NCBI GenBank assembly: GCA_037179385.1
Contig: CM074180.1
Span: 31,353,455-31,417,454 of the forward strand
Source: Holothuria scabra
Lineage: Eukaryota; Echinodermata; Holothuroidea; Aspidochirotida; Holothuriidae
Direction: 5' to 3'
DNA length: 64,000 nt
Shown: positions 33,913 through 45,487 of the stretch, in pieces
Position numbering within the stretch: position 1 is the stretch's first letter
Layout of the letters: each line of letters begins with the position of its first letter
Program-made: the position numbers and the translations under genes
The notes under the pieces: generated by a model
What the model was told of the DNA's origin: nothing
Seen by the model: only the letters and a program-made list of their open reading frames with translations
Databases searched by the model: none

Positions 33913-34433
33913 ATGGCAGTATGGCAAATGTGAACGTATGTCACAAGTTCACGGTAATGAACCCTGTAGGTGCCTAACAGGAAATGCAGGTACTGTAAAG
34001 TTGTGAAGTAATAAAGGATCCCCACATTAGTCATGGAACTGCAGTGAGATAAAAAGTAAGAAAAAGGTGCAAAGGCTTGGTCTTCTTTTGTACATTAAAG
34101 TAGGAACTATGAACAAAGAGATAACGGTTTGTGTCATCTAATAACTTTGTAATGTAAGGAGTAGCCAACGTGGGTTTAGGTGGAATTGACGTGCCCCTCT
34201 CAGGTCAGTAGCCACTTAAATAAAGATAAAAAAGTGGGAAAATAGATTCGAGGGAGAGAGATGGGGGAGGGGGGCAAAACCAGCGGCGAGCCAATAAATG
34301 TAGGCCTATTTAAGACAATGGTAATTTTGATCTCCCTCCATGAAAAGGAAAAATCCCGTTTCCCCTTTTGGTTAAAGTCTTGGCTCCATGCAGTGACCGT
34401 CAATGTGATGTTGACGTAGCCAAATTAGTTACT
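33913..34433. other. Upstream flank; nothing recognised
   Basis: Purine-rich 34230-34275 (GAGAGAGATGGGGGAGGGG) and a G-rich approach to the MITE at 34441. No gene. Confidence 0.35.
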
Positions 34434-34440
34434 GATGGGG

Positions 34441-34619
34441 CAGTGACGTAGTCGGGATTGTGTCATGGGGGTGGGGGGTTGGTGTCATGGGGCTGGGGTA
34501 CGGCTTGAGGAAAATTCTAAGGATAGAATAACCTCTTTTTACATTTTTTTTTTTTTGCATTGCAAGGATGAGTCATGGGGGTTCTAACCCCCCAAATCAC
34601 CCACGTAGCTACGCCACTA
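34441..34619. mobile_element. Short MITE with CAGTGACGTAG ends, 7-bp duplication
   Basis: The left end CAGTGACGTAGTCGGGATTG and the right end GTAGCTACGCCACTA are reverse complements over about 11 bp. GATGGGG is duplicated exactly at 34434-34440 and 34620-34626. GTCATGGGG occurs three times inside, once near each end. It is non-coding. Confidence 0.65.
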
Positions 34620-34626
34620 GATGGGG

Positions 34627-35470
34627 GAGGGTATGGAACACCACGTCAGCGTGTGTATATAAAACAATTAGGTCAGAGGAGATTATTAAAGTTAGCTGAC
34701 TGGTACGGCGTGTGGTACTGGCACTTTTCCTTCTGGAAAAGAGGCTAAACAAAATGAACAGGTAATTACATAAGAGGTAAATGTCTAAAGTTGCCAGGGG
34801 ATGAAGACCACTTCGCCTACTTGAATATATTGTTTCCGATTTTTCGTTTTTGTGTGTTTTATTTTTATTTTACCTTATTACGATATTGTTAGTAATTTCC
34901 CTATAAGCGAATTCGGGATTCCTCTTGTGGGCTATATACATGCGCACATCCTAGAAATGTTCGAGGTAAACAAATAGTTCCCGCGCTTACAACACGTCTT
35001 CCGAAAGGGGGTTTCACTCGCTTTTTTTTCGAATCATTGTTCTTTAACATATATGTGGACTCGTGAGGGACGTTTGGTGTATTTTTGTGCAGTGGACTGT
35101 ATCTAAATTACCCTTCTTGTATAAAAAATACAGTTTTATCTGCTTTAAATTAGGGCTGGGTGGGACCACCATTTTTGTTCAGTTGGGATAGACCCTGAGA
35201 TACCGTTTGTCGGCAAAGTGTTTATTGCACCTTCTGCACGAAATCAAGTGACAGTTAGTGCATGGAAGTACTACCTCGGAGGTAGTACTTCCATGGTTAG
35301 TGCAATAATTGTGCACTGAGCTCAGTTTGTGTATCCCTCGTTGTGCCCCATGATTCCATGCGATTACGAATTACAGAACTCGCGTATTTCATGTGCGGTA
35401 CATATAGGTATTTCCGGGAAAGTTTTCTTGCACGCTTTTAGCCCCAGGAGCGGACGAAGTCTTTTCGTTT
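34627..35470. other. Mostly unannotated; contains a 17-bp-arm palindrome
   Basis: CATGGAAGTACTACCTC at 35261-35277 is followed after one base by its exact reverse complement (35279-35295), a 35-base hairpin. The right arm is also found at 22609-22625. The rest shows no gene. Confidence 0.5.
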
Positions 35471-35474
35471 AGTT

Positions 35475-35844
35475 CAGGGGTGGGCAACTTACGGCCCGCG
35501 GGCCGCATGCGGACCCCAGTGATTTTTCTGCGACCCGCGAGATTTCTCAGGGAAAAGAAATATATCAGTCTATTTTACATCATAAAAAACTAACTATAGA
35601 TTTGCTTAAACTGCTTTCAATTTTACTAACGACGTTCCCCATTATGCGTAATATCCCTATCCACTTGTGACATGGAGTACGGTAACCGCCTCGGAGAGGT
35701 AAAGTCCATGCTCATGATCAGCTACTCATAAGCCGATTTTGCACATTGGTGCATGGAGTTGCCACCATGATTGGTTGAACCTCTTTGACGCAACTTAACT
35801 GCAAAACATCGATGTGGATTTGACGTCGACATTTAGGCCTAAAC
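35475..35844 (+). repeat. hAT-like left end CAGGGGTGGGCAAC, copy 1
   Basis: CAGGGGTGGGCAACTTACGG and CCGCGGGCCGCATGCGG match the classic terminus of many animal hAT elements. No matching right end (GTTGCCCACCCCTG) was found before the next left end at 35845, so this copy is truncated. Confidence 0.55.
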
Positions 35845-36280
35845 CAGGGGTGGGCAACCTTTTTGACTGAACGGGCCAGATTTGAAGAATGAAAAATTGA
35901 TCGGGCCGCACTTAACCAACGACATGCCGTTAGTTATGAGGACTTCAATCTTAAGTCACAAAAATAAAATTTCAAAATTTCAAATGTTGTTGAGTAATGT
36001 TGTTCTTGGATTAATATGTTGTCATTTCAAGATCAACAAGGAGTGCTTACTTAAAATTGTAGTGTTCAATGTTAGCACCTTAGTAACAAAGCCACATTTA
36101 ATACTAGCTGCTTTAGTAGGCCTACCAATTAGGAATGTTTTTGAGTTTGACACAAATATGCACCGCGGGGCTTGTTATTTTTGTATTGCTAAGTTCAGAG
36201 AGGTTTCTACCAGCGTATCGTGCATAAATTCACCAAAATGGCCAACATGCGGGTTTTTCTCCGAAAGGAACTTTTAAGCA
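35845..36280 (+). repeat. hAT-like left end CAGGGGTGGGCAAC, copy 2
   Basis: CAGGGGTGGGCAACCTTTTTG begins a second element in the same orientation 370 bp after the first. The 131-residue open frame at 35882-36277 has no transposase motif I recognise (no BED finger, no dimerisation motif) and begins inside the terminus, so I treat it as chance. No right end is seen. Confidence 0.5.
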
Positions 36281-36869
36281 AACATTGTTTAATTGGCAAT
36301 TTCCTTTCAAGTGGAAACTTAATTAAAATAATAAGCAGTATCACTTCATAATGTATGCAATCTGTTCGTGTATGTCTTAGACTCGCCTTGTTATTTTGTA
36401 GTGGTTCCAGAAGAAAATTCTCGTCTTAGGAAAATGGGCAAGACGTAGCGGAGAGTGGGAATAATATTCTCGTGCTGTGCTCTGGATTTTTAATTAAACA
36501 TTCTTTAAATAGCTCAAAGCCAGAATTATTTTTGATATGTTAAAGAGGAATATAATACATGTCTGAGCATTCCAGTGAATTTTCATTCATTTCCCATCTT
36601 GAGTTTTCGAAATACTACCAAATGCATGAAGCGAAGTGTCATTCATATACATTGTTGGCCAATGTTTTGGTTTTTTTTATAAAAAAATTACCACCAATTT
36701 CATGGAATTTGGTAAACTCTGATAAATTGATACTATAGATTCACCCTGAAATTAGGGCATTTTGAATACTTTATATGCCTTGGGGGTAAGGAAGCATCCC
36801 TAATCTATTCAAGGTCAAACTAATAGGGTGAAAAATACAGGAAAACAAAACACTAGCAAACAATTTTAA

Positions 36870-36990
36870 TCCATGACATCACAACTGCTTGTTTCAAGTT
36901 CACCTTTCATAGAAAATGTGTCAACTTCAATTGCTAATATCTTGGGAAATCAACATGGAAACTTTCACCAGAATGCTTAGAATATGTTGC
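36870..36990 (+). repeat. Old dispersed repeat, copy 1 of 3
   Basis: ATGACATCACAACTGCTTG, TTTCAAGTTCACCTTT and TTTCACCAGAATGCTTAGAA match, in order, 43748-43856 and 54580-54711. It is non-coding. Confidence 0.6.
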
Positions 36991-38100
36991 TCCAATAACA
37001 TTTCAAACATGAATTTGGCTCTTGAAATTGAATAAAGTACAATGTTTACTAAATCTAACATTTAATTTAACAAGTTCATGAATCATGGGGTGAAGCTCTA
37101 GTACCCTAATCAAAAAGCAAGTTGATAAAAAGGAACTGGGGATACCTTCCCTTGGATCTGGTCTAAAGGTATCACCCCAAAATACAATTTTACCCTTAGC
37201 CAACCAAAATTTTTAATTAGCACAGCTCTTTAAGTTACATCAAACTAAAACATGCAGAATTCACATATTACGCAGCATGTACCCGTGAGAATGTTCTCAT
37301 TTCACACTAGGGCCTTGTGCGCTCACCAGAATATGTCGCCCTGAAGTACTAAACCAGGATTGTTTCTGGCGTCTGAATAAGGATGAGTTTTAGACAGGTG
37401 TAAGAGGGACTAGAAGTATAACTAGGTTGGAAGAATTGGAAACTGTCTAGGATGATGAATAAGTACCTTTAACCGGGGAGGTGTAGCTAGAGGTCTAATC
37501 ACACCTCCCGGCCTGCAAATTTATAAACATAAACAGGACGAGCGGCAGCCCCCTGATATACGCAATCTGGTAAATTGCGCAGGGCCTATATACTTCCGGC
37601 CTGGGTTTTGGTGGGCTCAAACCAGTTCTCACTACTGCAATGAACAATTGTTGCAACATTTTATAGGCTAACATACTGTAAGCGAAAAATCTACAAATAC
37701 GGTTAGAAGTAACCAAAAAAGGAAGGCAAATGTGCCTCAGTTTAGAGGTTTGTTTAGATGGAGTAGGACAACAAAAACCGAAAGTATTGGTCTCTCCTCC
37801 AGAGAGGTGGAACTGAAAAGTTTAGGTGGTGGGTCGTGGAAATGGTGATTCATTGCAAAAATCGACGGCAATTCGCTAACTTGAAGTAAATATTTAGATA
37901 GTTGGTTTCAAGAGAACTTGAAGACGAACTTGCTAATGATGACGACGCTGTGCATTTTACCATAGTTTCGTTTTTGAGAACAGGCTTACATTAGCCAGAA
38001 AAGAAGTTGGGATAAACTCCAGCCTGGGGACGCTGAAAAATATTTTGATACCTGAAAAGAAACGTTTGAGTTTATTAATTTAGTTTTACTGCCAAAGCGA
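36991..38100. other. No gene recognised apart from a short palindrome
   Basis: 37473-37511 holds CCGGGGAGGTGT...ACACCTCCCGG, a relative of the fold-back family. The minus-strand frames at 37003-37203 and 37495-37716 have no support. Confidence 0.4.
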
Positions 38101-38271
38101 ATGATAGTTGAGGCTTTATTTCTTCCACCTCTTATGGTGCTACTCCCGTGTGGATATCAGCGCAACTCAGTCGAGGATATTTGTCACCGCAAATTCGCAA
38201 AATACCTGGGAAGGTTTCTCAGAACTTGCTTCCAGTCTACACAAAAACACAAAAACTTTGCAAAAAAGTAA
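38101..38271 (+). CDS. Possible small secreted peptide ORF (56 aa)
   Basis: MIVEALFLPPLMVLLPCG resembles a signal peptide and is followed by a basic, Cys-poor tail (CHRKFAKYLGRFLRTCFQST) ending in KNFAKK. Two cysteines after the putative cleavage site could pair. All three forward frames are open here, there is no homologue I know and no splice evidence, so chance is the leading alternative. Confidence 0.15.
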   Translation: MIVEALFLPPLMVLLPCGYQRNSVEDICHRKFAKYLGRFLRTCFQSTQKHKNFAKK

Positions 38272-40283
38272 ACAAACTAACCTGCCAGAATGTTTTGTTG
38301 ATCAAGCTGTATGGTAAGGTCACACAGTCATGGGTTATTTCTCCCAACACATCGGTCGTCTACTTCCACAAAATATTAAGTCAACTTTACATTCGTTTCT
38401 AGTATTTTGAGTTTTCTTCTTTCCCAACCCAAATCAGTGAATCAATTGCGTGATGTATGTAGCTTCACGGTAAAACGCAATTGTCCCAAAAGAAGTTTCC
38501 ACCTTTCAACTTGCCTACCTCACGTACTAACTCTCCAAACGTTTCGCAACTGCCCTTTAACAAAAGGGTTTAACTAGAGGGTAATTCCAAACAATGAATT
38601 GTTTGATTTTGTAAAGGTAGCACAGGACCCTCATATTGCACTAACTTCCGTTCTCAGACAGATGTGGATTTTACTGAAAAGGCTGAACAACATATTACGA
38701 TTAATAAGCAGTGACGCCTAGAAGCGTTGCTAGCAGTCCGGTGGTATGCAGAGGAATAGTACTACAAAGGTGAGTGAATAAGCGGAGAATGGAAAATCGT
38801 GGGCTTACTACTAACGAACTTCAGGTTACATGACTAGACGTAGCCTATCTTTATGTAACTGAAATAAGTACATTTTATGTAGTATATAGTTGTACTATGT
38901 CATAGTTACTTACTGAGAGAAGTTACTTAATTACATACCTGTTCCAGTACTGTAACTTTTGTCAATAGTGCCTGACACTGAAACTTTTCATCCTAAGCGG
39001 TTAGAATCTATGGGTATGTAGGAGTATATATTTCCTAAGATACTGTAGTCTATGAATATCCAATTTTATCTCGAACTAGACTACGGGTAAGGAACATGTT
39101 TCATATGTATAGGTACGTATATACCATACATTGTGGAGGTTTGCACATGTAGTTAATAACAACAAACCCTAAGTTCCTATTGAGTGAGATATATCTCCAG
39201 TGAAGTGGATGTAGCCAATAGTGAGCAAACATCTGTGTTTAGTTAACGAGACCCTCGGTGTAGGCTATCTATATTTCTTGCTTAGTGCGGAAATTTTAGT
39301 AGCTGATATAGGCAGCCTGCAGCCCTCGCCTATGAGCCTACTTGAATATACCTGTAGTTAGAACTGGAGAGTTCACTAATTACAGCCCTGCTTTATTCTG
39401 CTGGTAGTGGTACACTGAGACGGCCTCAGGTAGTAATTTTCATTTTTGTTTGAGTCTATATTCGCATCTGGGGTTTTTTCTCGTTAATTGAGTATTAATA
39501 TATCATAATATCCGGCTAGATAAACTGTGTGTAAACCAGGGGAAACAACGAAAAGGCCCACTTAGTCGACTGTACTGTACGTCGTCTATTGATTGGCATA
39601 TCTTTACGACTTTACTGCTACATCTATATGCATGAACTCGGGCACTGACTATAAATTGTGAAGGGGTTATCGTATAGCAACTGGAAAAGAGGTTAATTTC
39701 ATGTCAGTATTACTAATTTGCAAAATTACATTTTCAAAGTGGTCTAAAAACCTGGTGTTTCTTTTTTATTATAAGTTGGAATTTTATTAATCTGTTCCCT
39801 GCACAGTGGGGGTAACTAACGATGGCACACTGTATGCTGACTATAGTCACACTTATATAACTGAAGAACATTTCCCGTACGTGTTCCTACAGTGTAGAGT
39901 ATCCGCTTCTGAAAACTACTTGTAAAGTGTTAAGTGGAATACAGTAGTATAAAAAGAGAAAATGTGAAATTCTGAGATTTTACTTTGCTGCAATTGTTTC
40001 ACCAATAATGAACCTTTGAATTTGATATGTTTCCTTTTAGCGAACACCTGACTATTCTTTATAGAAAATAGACCACATGACTATTAGTCGTATAATTAAT
40101 TTTGTTAGCACTAGCAGTGATAAACACTACATTAATATAATTGCCGAAGGGGTCACATGGGCGGTCGGCCTGGGTATTGACCTTGCAAACGGAGTAACAT
40201 TCAAATTCCAAAAATATAAAGCTCCTGGTGAAAAGGCCGGGCGTCATTGTAGGTTCCATGAGCGCCCTAGATCCTGCTAACCG
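38272..40283. other. No gene or repeat recognised
   Basis: About 2 kb of AT-rich sequence without repeat ends. A possible donor (CTGTATG|GTAAGG) lies at about 38313, but no exon can be justified. Confidence 0.35.
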
Positions 40284-40290
40284 TCATGAA

Positions 40291-40424
40291 CATAGGCGTA
40301 TGAGGCGGGGTGCGGGGGGGGGGGGAACACTCGCCTCCCAGTTCGGGCAAAAACATTTGGTCCATTTGGGCAAAACATGAATTGCTCTTGCCCTTCCCAC
40401 AATAACGACCCCGTACACTTATAG
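40291..40424. mobile_element. Short element with CATAGGCGTA end and 7-bp duplication
   Basis: The left end is CATAGGCGTATGAGGCGGGG and the right end ACCCCGTACACTTATAG. TCATGAA is duplicated at 40284-40290 and 40425-40431. The interior has a G run and TTTGGTCCATTTGGGCAAAA. The CATAGGCG start is shared with larger repeats at 10012 and 52849. Confidence 0.6.
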
Positions 40425-40431
40425 TCATGAA

Positions 40432-41620
40432 CTTCGTACACTGCATCAATTCATGATGAAATAAATATCGCAGGGATTCAGAAATCGCTGCTTAATTGAC
40501 GCAATCTGATCAGGTAACTGCCATTGACAATTCCCTGGTCCTATCGGTTCATGTTTTTCTGCAGTTTTTCAAAATATTGATCGATTACAGGCATTGTGCG
40601 AAATTGCAAATCCACATCAATCTATAGGCCTGAAGCACCGTTAGCACAAGCTACGTAAGCCTATCAGTAACTACTTCATTTCAAATTAAACATTGTTTGT
40701 ATAGTTGTTACAAGTGTGAATTATGGTATGATATAAAACGAGAGAGAGAGAGCGTGTGGTGGATTTTCCACCATAAATTTAGGTATATGTATAGCGTATT
40801 TGATACTGCAAACGTGTCTGGATATGTTCTTTAATTGAATTATATTTAAGTCAAAATGTTGTTCGACCCCAAAAGCTCTTCGTAAGCAACACATCTGTGG
40901 TTTCGTTCTACTCCGTGATCACTTACATGCTGTGTTTGCGAGCCATGTTCGGGGAGCAAACCGAATCAGTCCACTTTAACCCAGGGTTATCAAAGATATT
41001 CTCACACTTCTGAACTCATTTTGCATCGCATGTACTGTACAGTAGAAGGTGAACTAAGGGCTTTCGAGGAAAATATAACAGGTGGGATTTAGATGTGAGT
41101 CAAGGGAAATGTTTCCAATATTAGCTTATGTATTAAACACCGAAGCAAATTTAGTGACATTATGACCTTAAAACTTGATTTCGGTCACGTTTCCGCAACA
41201 AGATGGATATGAACCGTGTGGATACCTCCCAAAACGACGTTTAGGCTAGATAAACTAACTAAGAGACGAAATATACACGGAAATTTGGGCAAGTAACACG
41301 CGATAATCGTGCAGTATGTGGGTGTGGGCCTTGCTTTGCATAGAATTAAGTCGATTAGTCAGTGTAAGCAAAGTACAGTGTAATCTCAAGCGTAAAATGT
41401 TCAGGGGAGTCATTAAGCTGACTGCCAGACCGCCAACTTCAGGGAAACTAACTTGACGATTTATCAAATCGATCCAACAGGCATTCGTTTGAACTTCTTA
41501 GGACATCGTATGTATACAGGAGCAACGTGGAATGGAGGTAATTTAATTTCGACTATAAACTTGACTTCCAGGATCAGTGCCATCAATCTTTTATCACAGC
41601 GTATGCAGAAAACTTTTTGA
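40432..41620. other. No gene recognised
   Basis: A short GA run (40741-40752) is the only simple repeat. The minus-strand frame 41255-41467 is unsupported. Confidence 0.35.
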
Positions 41621-41627
41621 AAACGCG

Positions 41628-41955
41628 TTTAGCAATTGAACATTCATTGCCGGCCTCACTGTAACTTTGTGAACACTTTAAACGTGTTTACAAGATTGGG
41701 ACAAAAGTGTTTAGATACACGTTTAATACCTTCACAAGTTTTATAGAGTGAAATAGTAATTAAAACTTACTTAAGCATCCCTCAATCTGTAATTTGTTAA
41801 TAAACTTTAACTTAAACTAATGTTTAGCAACTATACATTGAATGTTTAGGAATGAGACACGTGTGTTTAGCACCTAAACATATTTTACAAAGTCAGGACA
41901 TAAAGTGTTGAGATAGACGTTTATTCCCAGGGCCGTTTTAGAGCGAAGTGTGGGA
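41628..41955 (+). repeat. Diverged direct duplication of ~195 bp
   Basis: TTTAGCAA near 41628 and 41822, AAAGTGTTTAGATACACGTTT and AAAGTGTTGAGATAGACGTTT, and TTTTATAGAGTGAA and TTTTAGAGCGAA fall in the same order with a spacing of about 195-200 bp. It is non-coding. Confidence 0.5.
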
Positions 41956-42354
41956 GTTGTCCTGACAATCACGTGACTATAATATTTTAGGCCAATGATG
42001 TGTATTTCTTATTTCATGCATGATATCCTGTTTTAATTACCCTTACAATGTATTCCTGTTACGGTAGACCCTTGCGTGGGAAATATGGGAAGCTTTGTCC
42101 GATTTAGTGTCTAGGACCAAATTTACATTTGATATTATTCGGTGAAACATTTTTCAGCATTTTGCGTGAAAATTTCACCCAGTCCCATTTTTGGTTTTCG
42201 AAATAGTAGCAACAGAAGTTACCACATTTGTAAGAAAAACAAGCAGGTGTGATGTCATGAATTCACATTGGCGGTCAATGTTCAGTTTTGCTTTTCATTT
42301 TTACTTTTCATCCTGTATTATCATGACCTTGGATTGCTAGCTTGTTTATAAGCC

Positions 42355-43650
42355 ATATAAAGGCGTAGGAAGCGGGGTTGGGGGTGGGGGTGGGGTGGAC
42401 GACAGCCCCCAGTGAAAAATGAGTGAGCGGTAGCATGCTTCCGCTCCCACTTCCCAGGTCAGAGAACACCATTTTCATCTGTCCAAACCTCAGAAAGCAA
42501 CATTTTTGGCGCCCTCTGCACGCTGCAAAGTGCAAATTGAGGTGCAGTAGTGATCGCTTATAAATCCGTTTGGTAACCTTTACCGAGCTCTGGAAATGAC
42601 AAAACTGGATGTTTACCATATGTGCCACCACATCATCAAGAGACACCTGCAGCTATTTTGCTATTTTTATAAATTGTCTTTCATAAAATTCAAAATTTTC
42701 TCCAATGCAAGTTCTTGATTTTGAAATATTTTGCCTTAAAAGGACAGCAAAGTTAGGAAAAACGTTTGACATGTCATCGGAGAGTGCCAGTTTAAGGCCT
42801 CAGAACTAAGGTAACATTATGTAGCAACAACGATGTTCAGTCGTAGTGCAATCATTCTCAGATTTGCCACCATTATAGGAAGTCAGATTCTTCAGTAACC
42901 CCCCAACTTTTTAAATTTCCTTAAAGGAAACCCAGGACCCCAATTTTTCTGCAATACAAGTTCCATACCTACAAAAAATTGTTTAAAAGAGGCAAAGATT
43001 CTGGCGCGCTTCGCGCCGCAAATTGCACACCCAATACAATGGTGTTCACTTGAAAGAAAAAATCGAAAAATTTGGTTGTTTGCCCCTTTCCCCTAAAAAA
43101 GTCTGTTTACCCCCTGCTGCTTGCTACTACTTACAAGCCGGAGAAAAGTCACTTTCGGCTGTCCGAGGCGTCGCGATTTTTCAAAATTTTCTATACGCTC
43201 CGCCAACTGATCAACCGCTTTGATAGTCTTTCGAGCAAGACTTCATATTTCGGGCAGGGAATCATTTGCATACCGCACTCGAATGTTATCATATACACCT
43301 ATCATCAGATACCTTTCAACCCTGTCAGTTGAGTAGTCTGTGTAGATGGATTCTTTAGTTTTTTGAAGTGCCAAAATGTTTTCAATGTTCGATGTTTGCA
43401 GAAGGCATACACTGGAATTTTTGTCAAGTGTATACATGGCCGGCAATAAACGAAAATTTACATCTTTCCCAGTGCGCTGTTTCATTTGAGAAAATAAGTT
43501 ATGGTATTTCCTTTTTCTATTGTTCCTTCTCGCAGAAAAAAACGAAAACTTGAGCATAAAAATGTACCTTTTGGTCAATGGACTATATAGGGTGAGGTCC
43601 ATAGTACATAGTCCAAAAATTGCTCCGCCCCCACTTTCATATAGTGCTTT
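42355..43650 (+). repeat. GCGC-hairpin dispersed repeat, copy 3
   Basis: It starts AAAGGCGTAGGAAGCGGGG and ends CCGCCCCCACTTTCATATAG, both as in copy 1. Internal modules include GGCGCGCTTCGCGCC (about 43003-43018) and AAAATTTTCTATACGCTCCG (about 43187). Open frames inside it differ from those of the other copies. Confidence 0.7.
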
Positions 43651-43747
43651 CTACGTTACTGCAAATTAAATTGCTCAAAATGCACTTATGGTATCATTTA
43701 TTTGAGGCAGTTGTACAAAACAAGACATTGAATGTCCACTTGAATCT

Positions 43748-43856
43748 ATGACATCACGCCTGCTTGTGCCAAGTTTACTTTTAACTTAACTGCTAATCTT
43801 TCGCGCACCGAATATGGGAAATGTTGAAATTTTCACAGCATGCTCCAGACGTGTAT
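43748..43856 (+). repeat. Old dispersed repeat, copy 2 of 3
   Basis: ATGACATCACGCCTGCTTG, CCAAGTTTACTTTT and AAATTTTCACAGCATGCT are the counterparts of 36870-36990 and 54580-54711. It directly follows the hairpin-family copy. Confidence 0.55.
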
Positions 43857-45279
43857 GTTCTTCTTTAACGTAACAAAACATCAGTTTGGTCCTGGACTAT
43901 TCTTTTAACGTTTCAACATGCTAAAATGTTTTAGATTAATTGCTTATTCCCTTAAAATTAAATCTTACTTCATTTCATTGTAGATATTTTATATTCAAAA
44001 CATGTTTTGATTCTTAATAAAAAAAATGTAATTTTTACAAAATTGTGAACTTTTTTTTTTTTTTATCATACTTCGTTTGGCAACATTTTTTTACAAATGC
44101 GGTGTGAAACAATTTGGATGAAGCCTGTATGAGTCAAATGATTAGAAATCGGCAAACAAAAAGAATTTCACATTGAACAGCTTAGTCGTGAATAAAGTTA
44201 GTTCTATGTTGCTAATGTATAACAAAAATTCAGATTAATATTTATTATTATGAAATTTATACAGCGCCTTTAGTAAAAAGTTATTCAAAAGCGCTTTACA
44301 ATACGTTAAAGGTAAACGAAAACCGGAGAAAAGAGTGCAGAAATTATGTGCAAAGTGCGATAACTTGGGCCTACATGCAGATGATGATACAGTTTTAATT
44401 TGAAAGACTACTGTATGTGCAATTATGGGGATTTATAATTAAGGAATAGACTGCATTTGTCATAGTGTTGTTGGTGGATAAACCGTGATGAGTCCAAATT
44501 TGCGGAAGTAGCGGAAGAAGCTAAGCCGAAAATTTCTAATTTGAATTCAAAATGGTTTATTCATCAACAGTAATCCGACAAATTTGGTTTATTCGTTTTC
44601 TTCCACCCCAAAAATGTTCTTTTTTAGTTTAATTTCTCTAACATTGCGCCTGATTTGTATGCCTTGTAGGCCTAGTGCGTGTGGTGCTCACACCATCGTA
44701 TCGCGTCTCATAAACTTATTAAACAAAGGACGCTCATATCTTTGTGTTTATGATCTGCGAGCAAAACCAGAGCAAACCTTATTGCTTTTCTTGCGCGTGT
44801 AAGCATGGGAGGCATGCATGTCTTATATTTTGCGACGCGTGTTGACGCGCAAGCATTCATAGCTAGGCAAACCCCGCAAATAAAACCAACCAGAAGTGTG
44901 CGTACACATGCGGGTGCAAAAATGCAGGAGCGCGCATGCCGTCATAACAGGGAGTTCTTATTAGATTAGATGGAGATCCATCGAGAGCCTTTTTCTTTCT
45001 GCAGTTAAAGTTGCAGCTGATAACACCTCCCTGCGTAGCTAGCAAAAAGCGCACACCCGTCCGTGGCTGCTAGTGGTTTCTGCACATCGGCATAACTGCC
45101 GATGTGTTCGGGTGAAACCTCTCAGTGTTTAACCTGTTGTGTTTAACCAATCAAAATGCAGGATTCTTCATAGTCAGTAGGGTTGGCAGAATCATATTCA
45201 CTGGCACAGATGACATCGTCATATTTTCTGAGAGAATAATCATCACCAGCCTATACGATCATTTTTGTAAAGAACTATA
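43857..45279. other. No gene recognised; one short fold-back element
   Basis: 44948-45032 starts CAGGGAGTT and ends TAACACCTCCCTG, an 85-bp member of the fold-back family. A T run lies at 44050-44066. The remainder shows no gene. Confidence 0.4.
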
Positions 45280-45487
45280 GATGCGTTCGATTTAGCGGCC
45301 CGACCCAGCTCAATCAGTTTCTTGATTGGATGCATCTGACGTAAAATACGTCACACGGATCAGGTACGTAGACCTTGACCTCGGAGGGATGGTCGTTTTG
45401 GCCCGCTCAAGTTGTAAAGTTTTGATGACATTAACATCACTTTCCCTAAAGTTCGACCGCTGGCTGAGCCGCTAAATCGAACGCGCC
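45280..45487. mobile_element. MITE with GCGTTCGATTTAGCGGC ends
   Basis: The left end GATGCGTTCGATTTAGCGGC and the right end GCCGCTAAATCGAACGCGCC are reverse complements with 17 matching bases. The body holds GACGTAAAATACGTC. The flanks are AT-rich (CTATA and TTATA), so a short TA or TTA duplication is likely but not certain. Confidence 0.7.

Noticed and set aside
35882..36277. 131-residue ORF after a hAT-like terminus, as a possible transposase
   Set aside because: No hAT motif is visible, it starts inside the terminal repeat, and a transposase would be several times longer.
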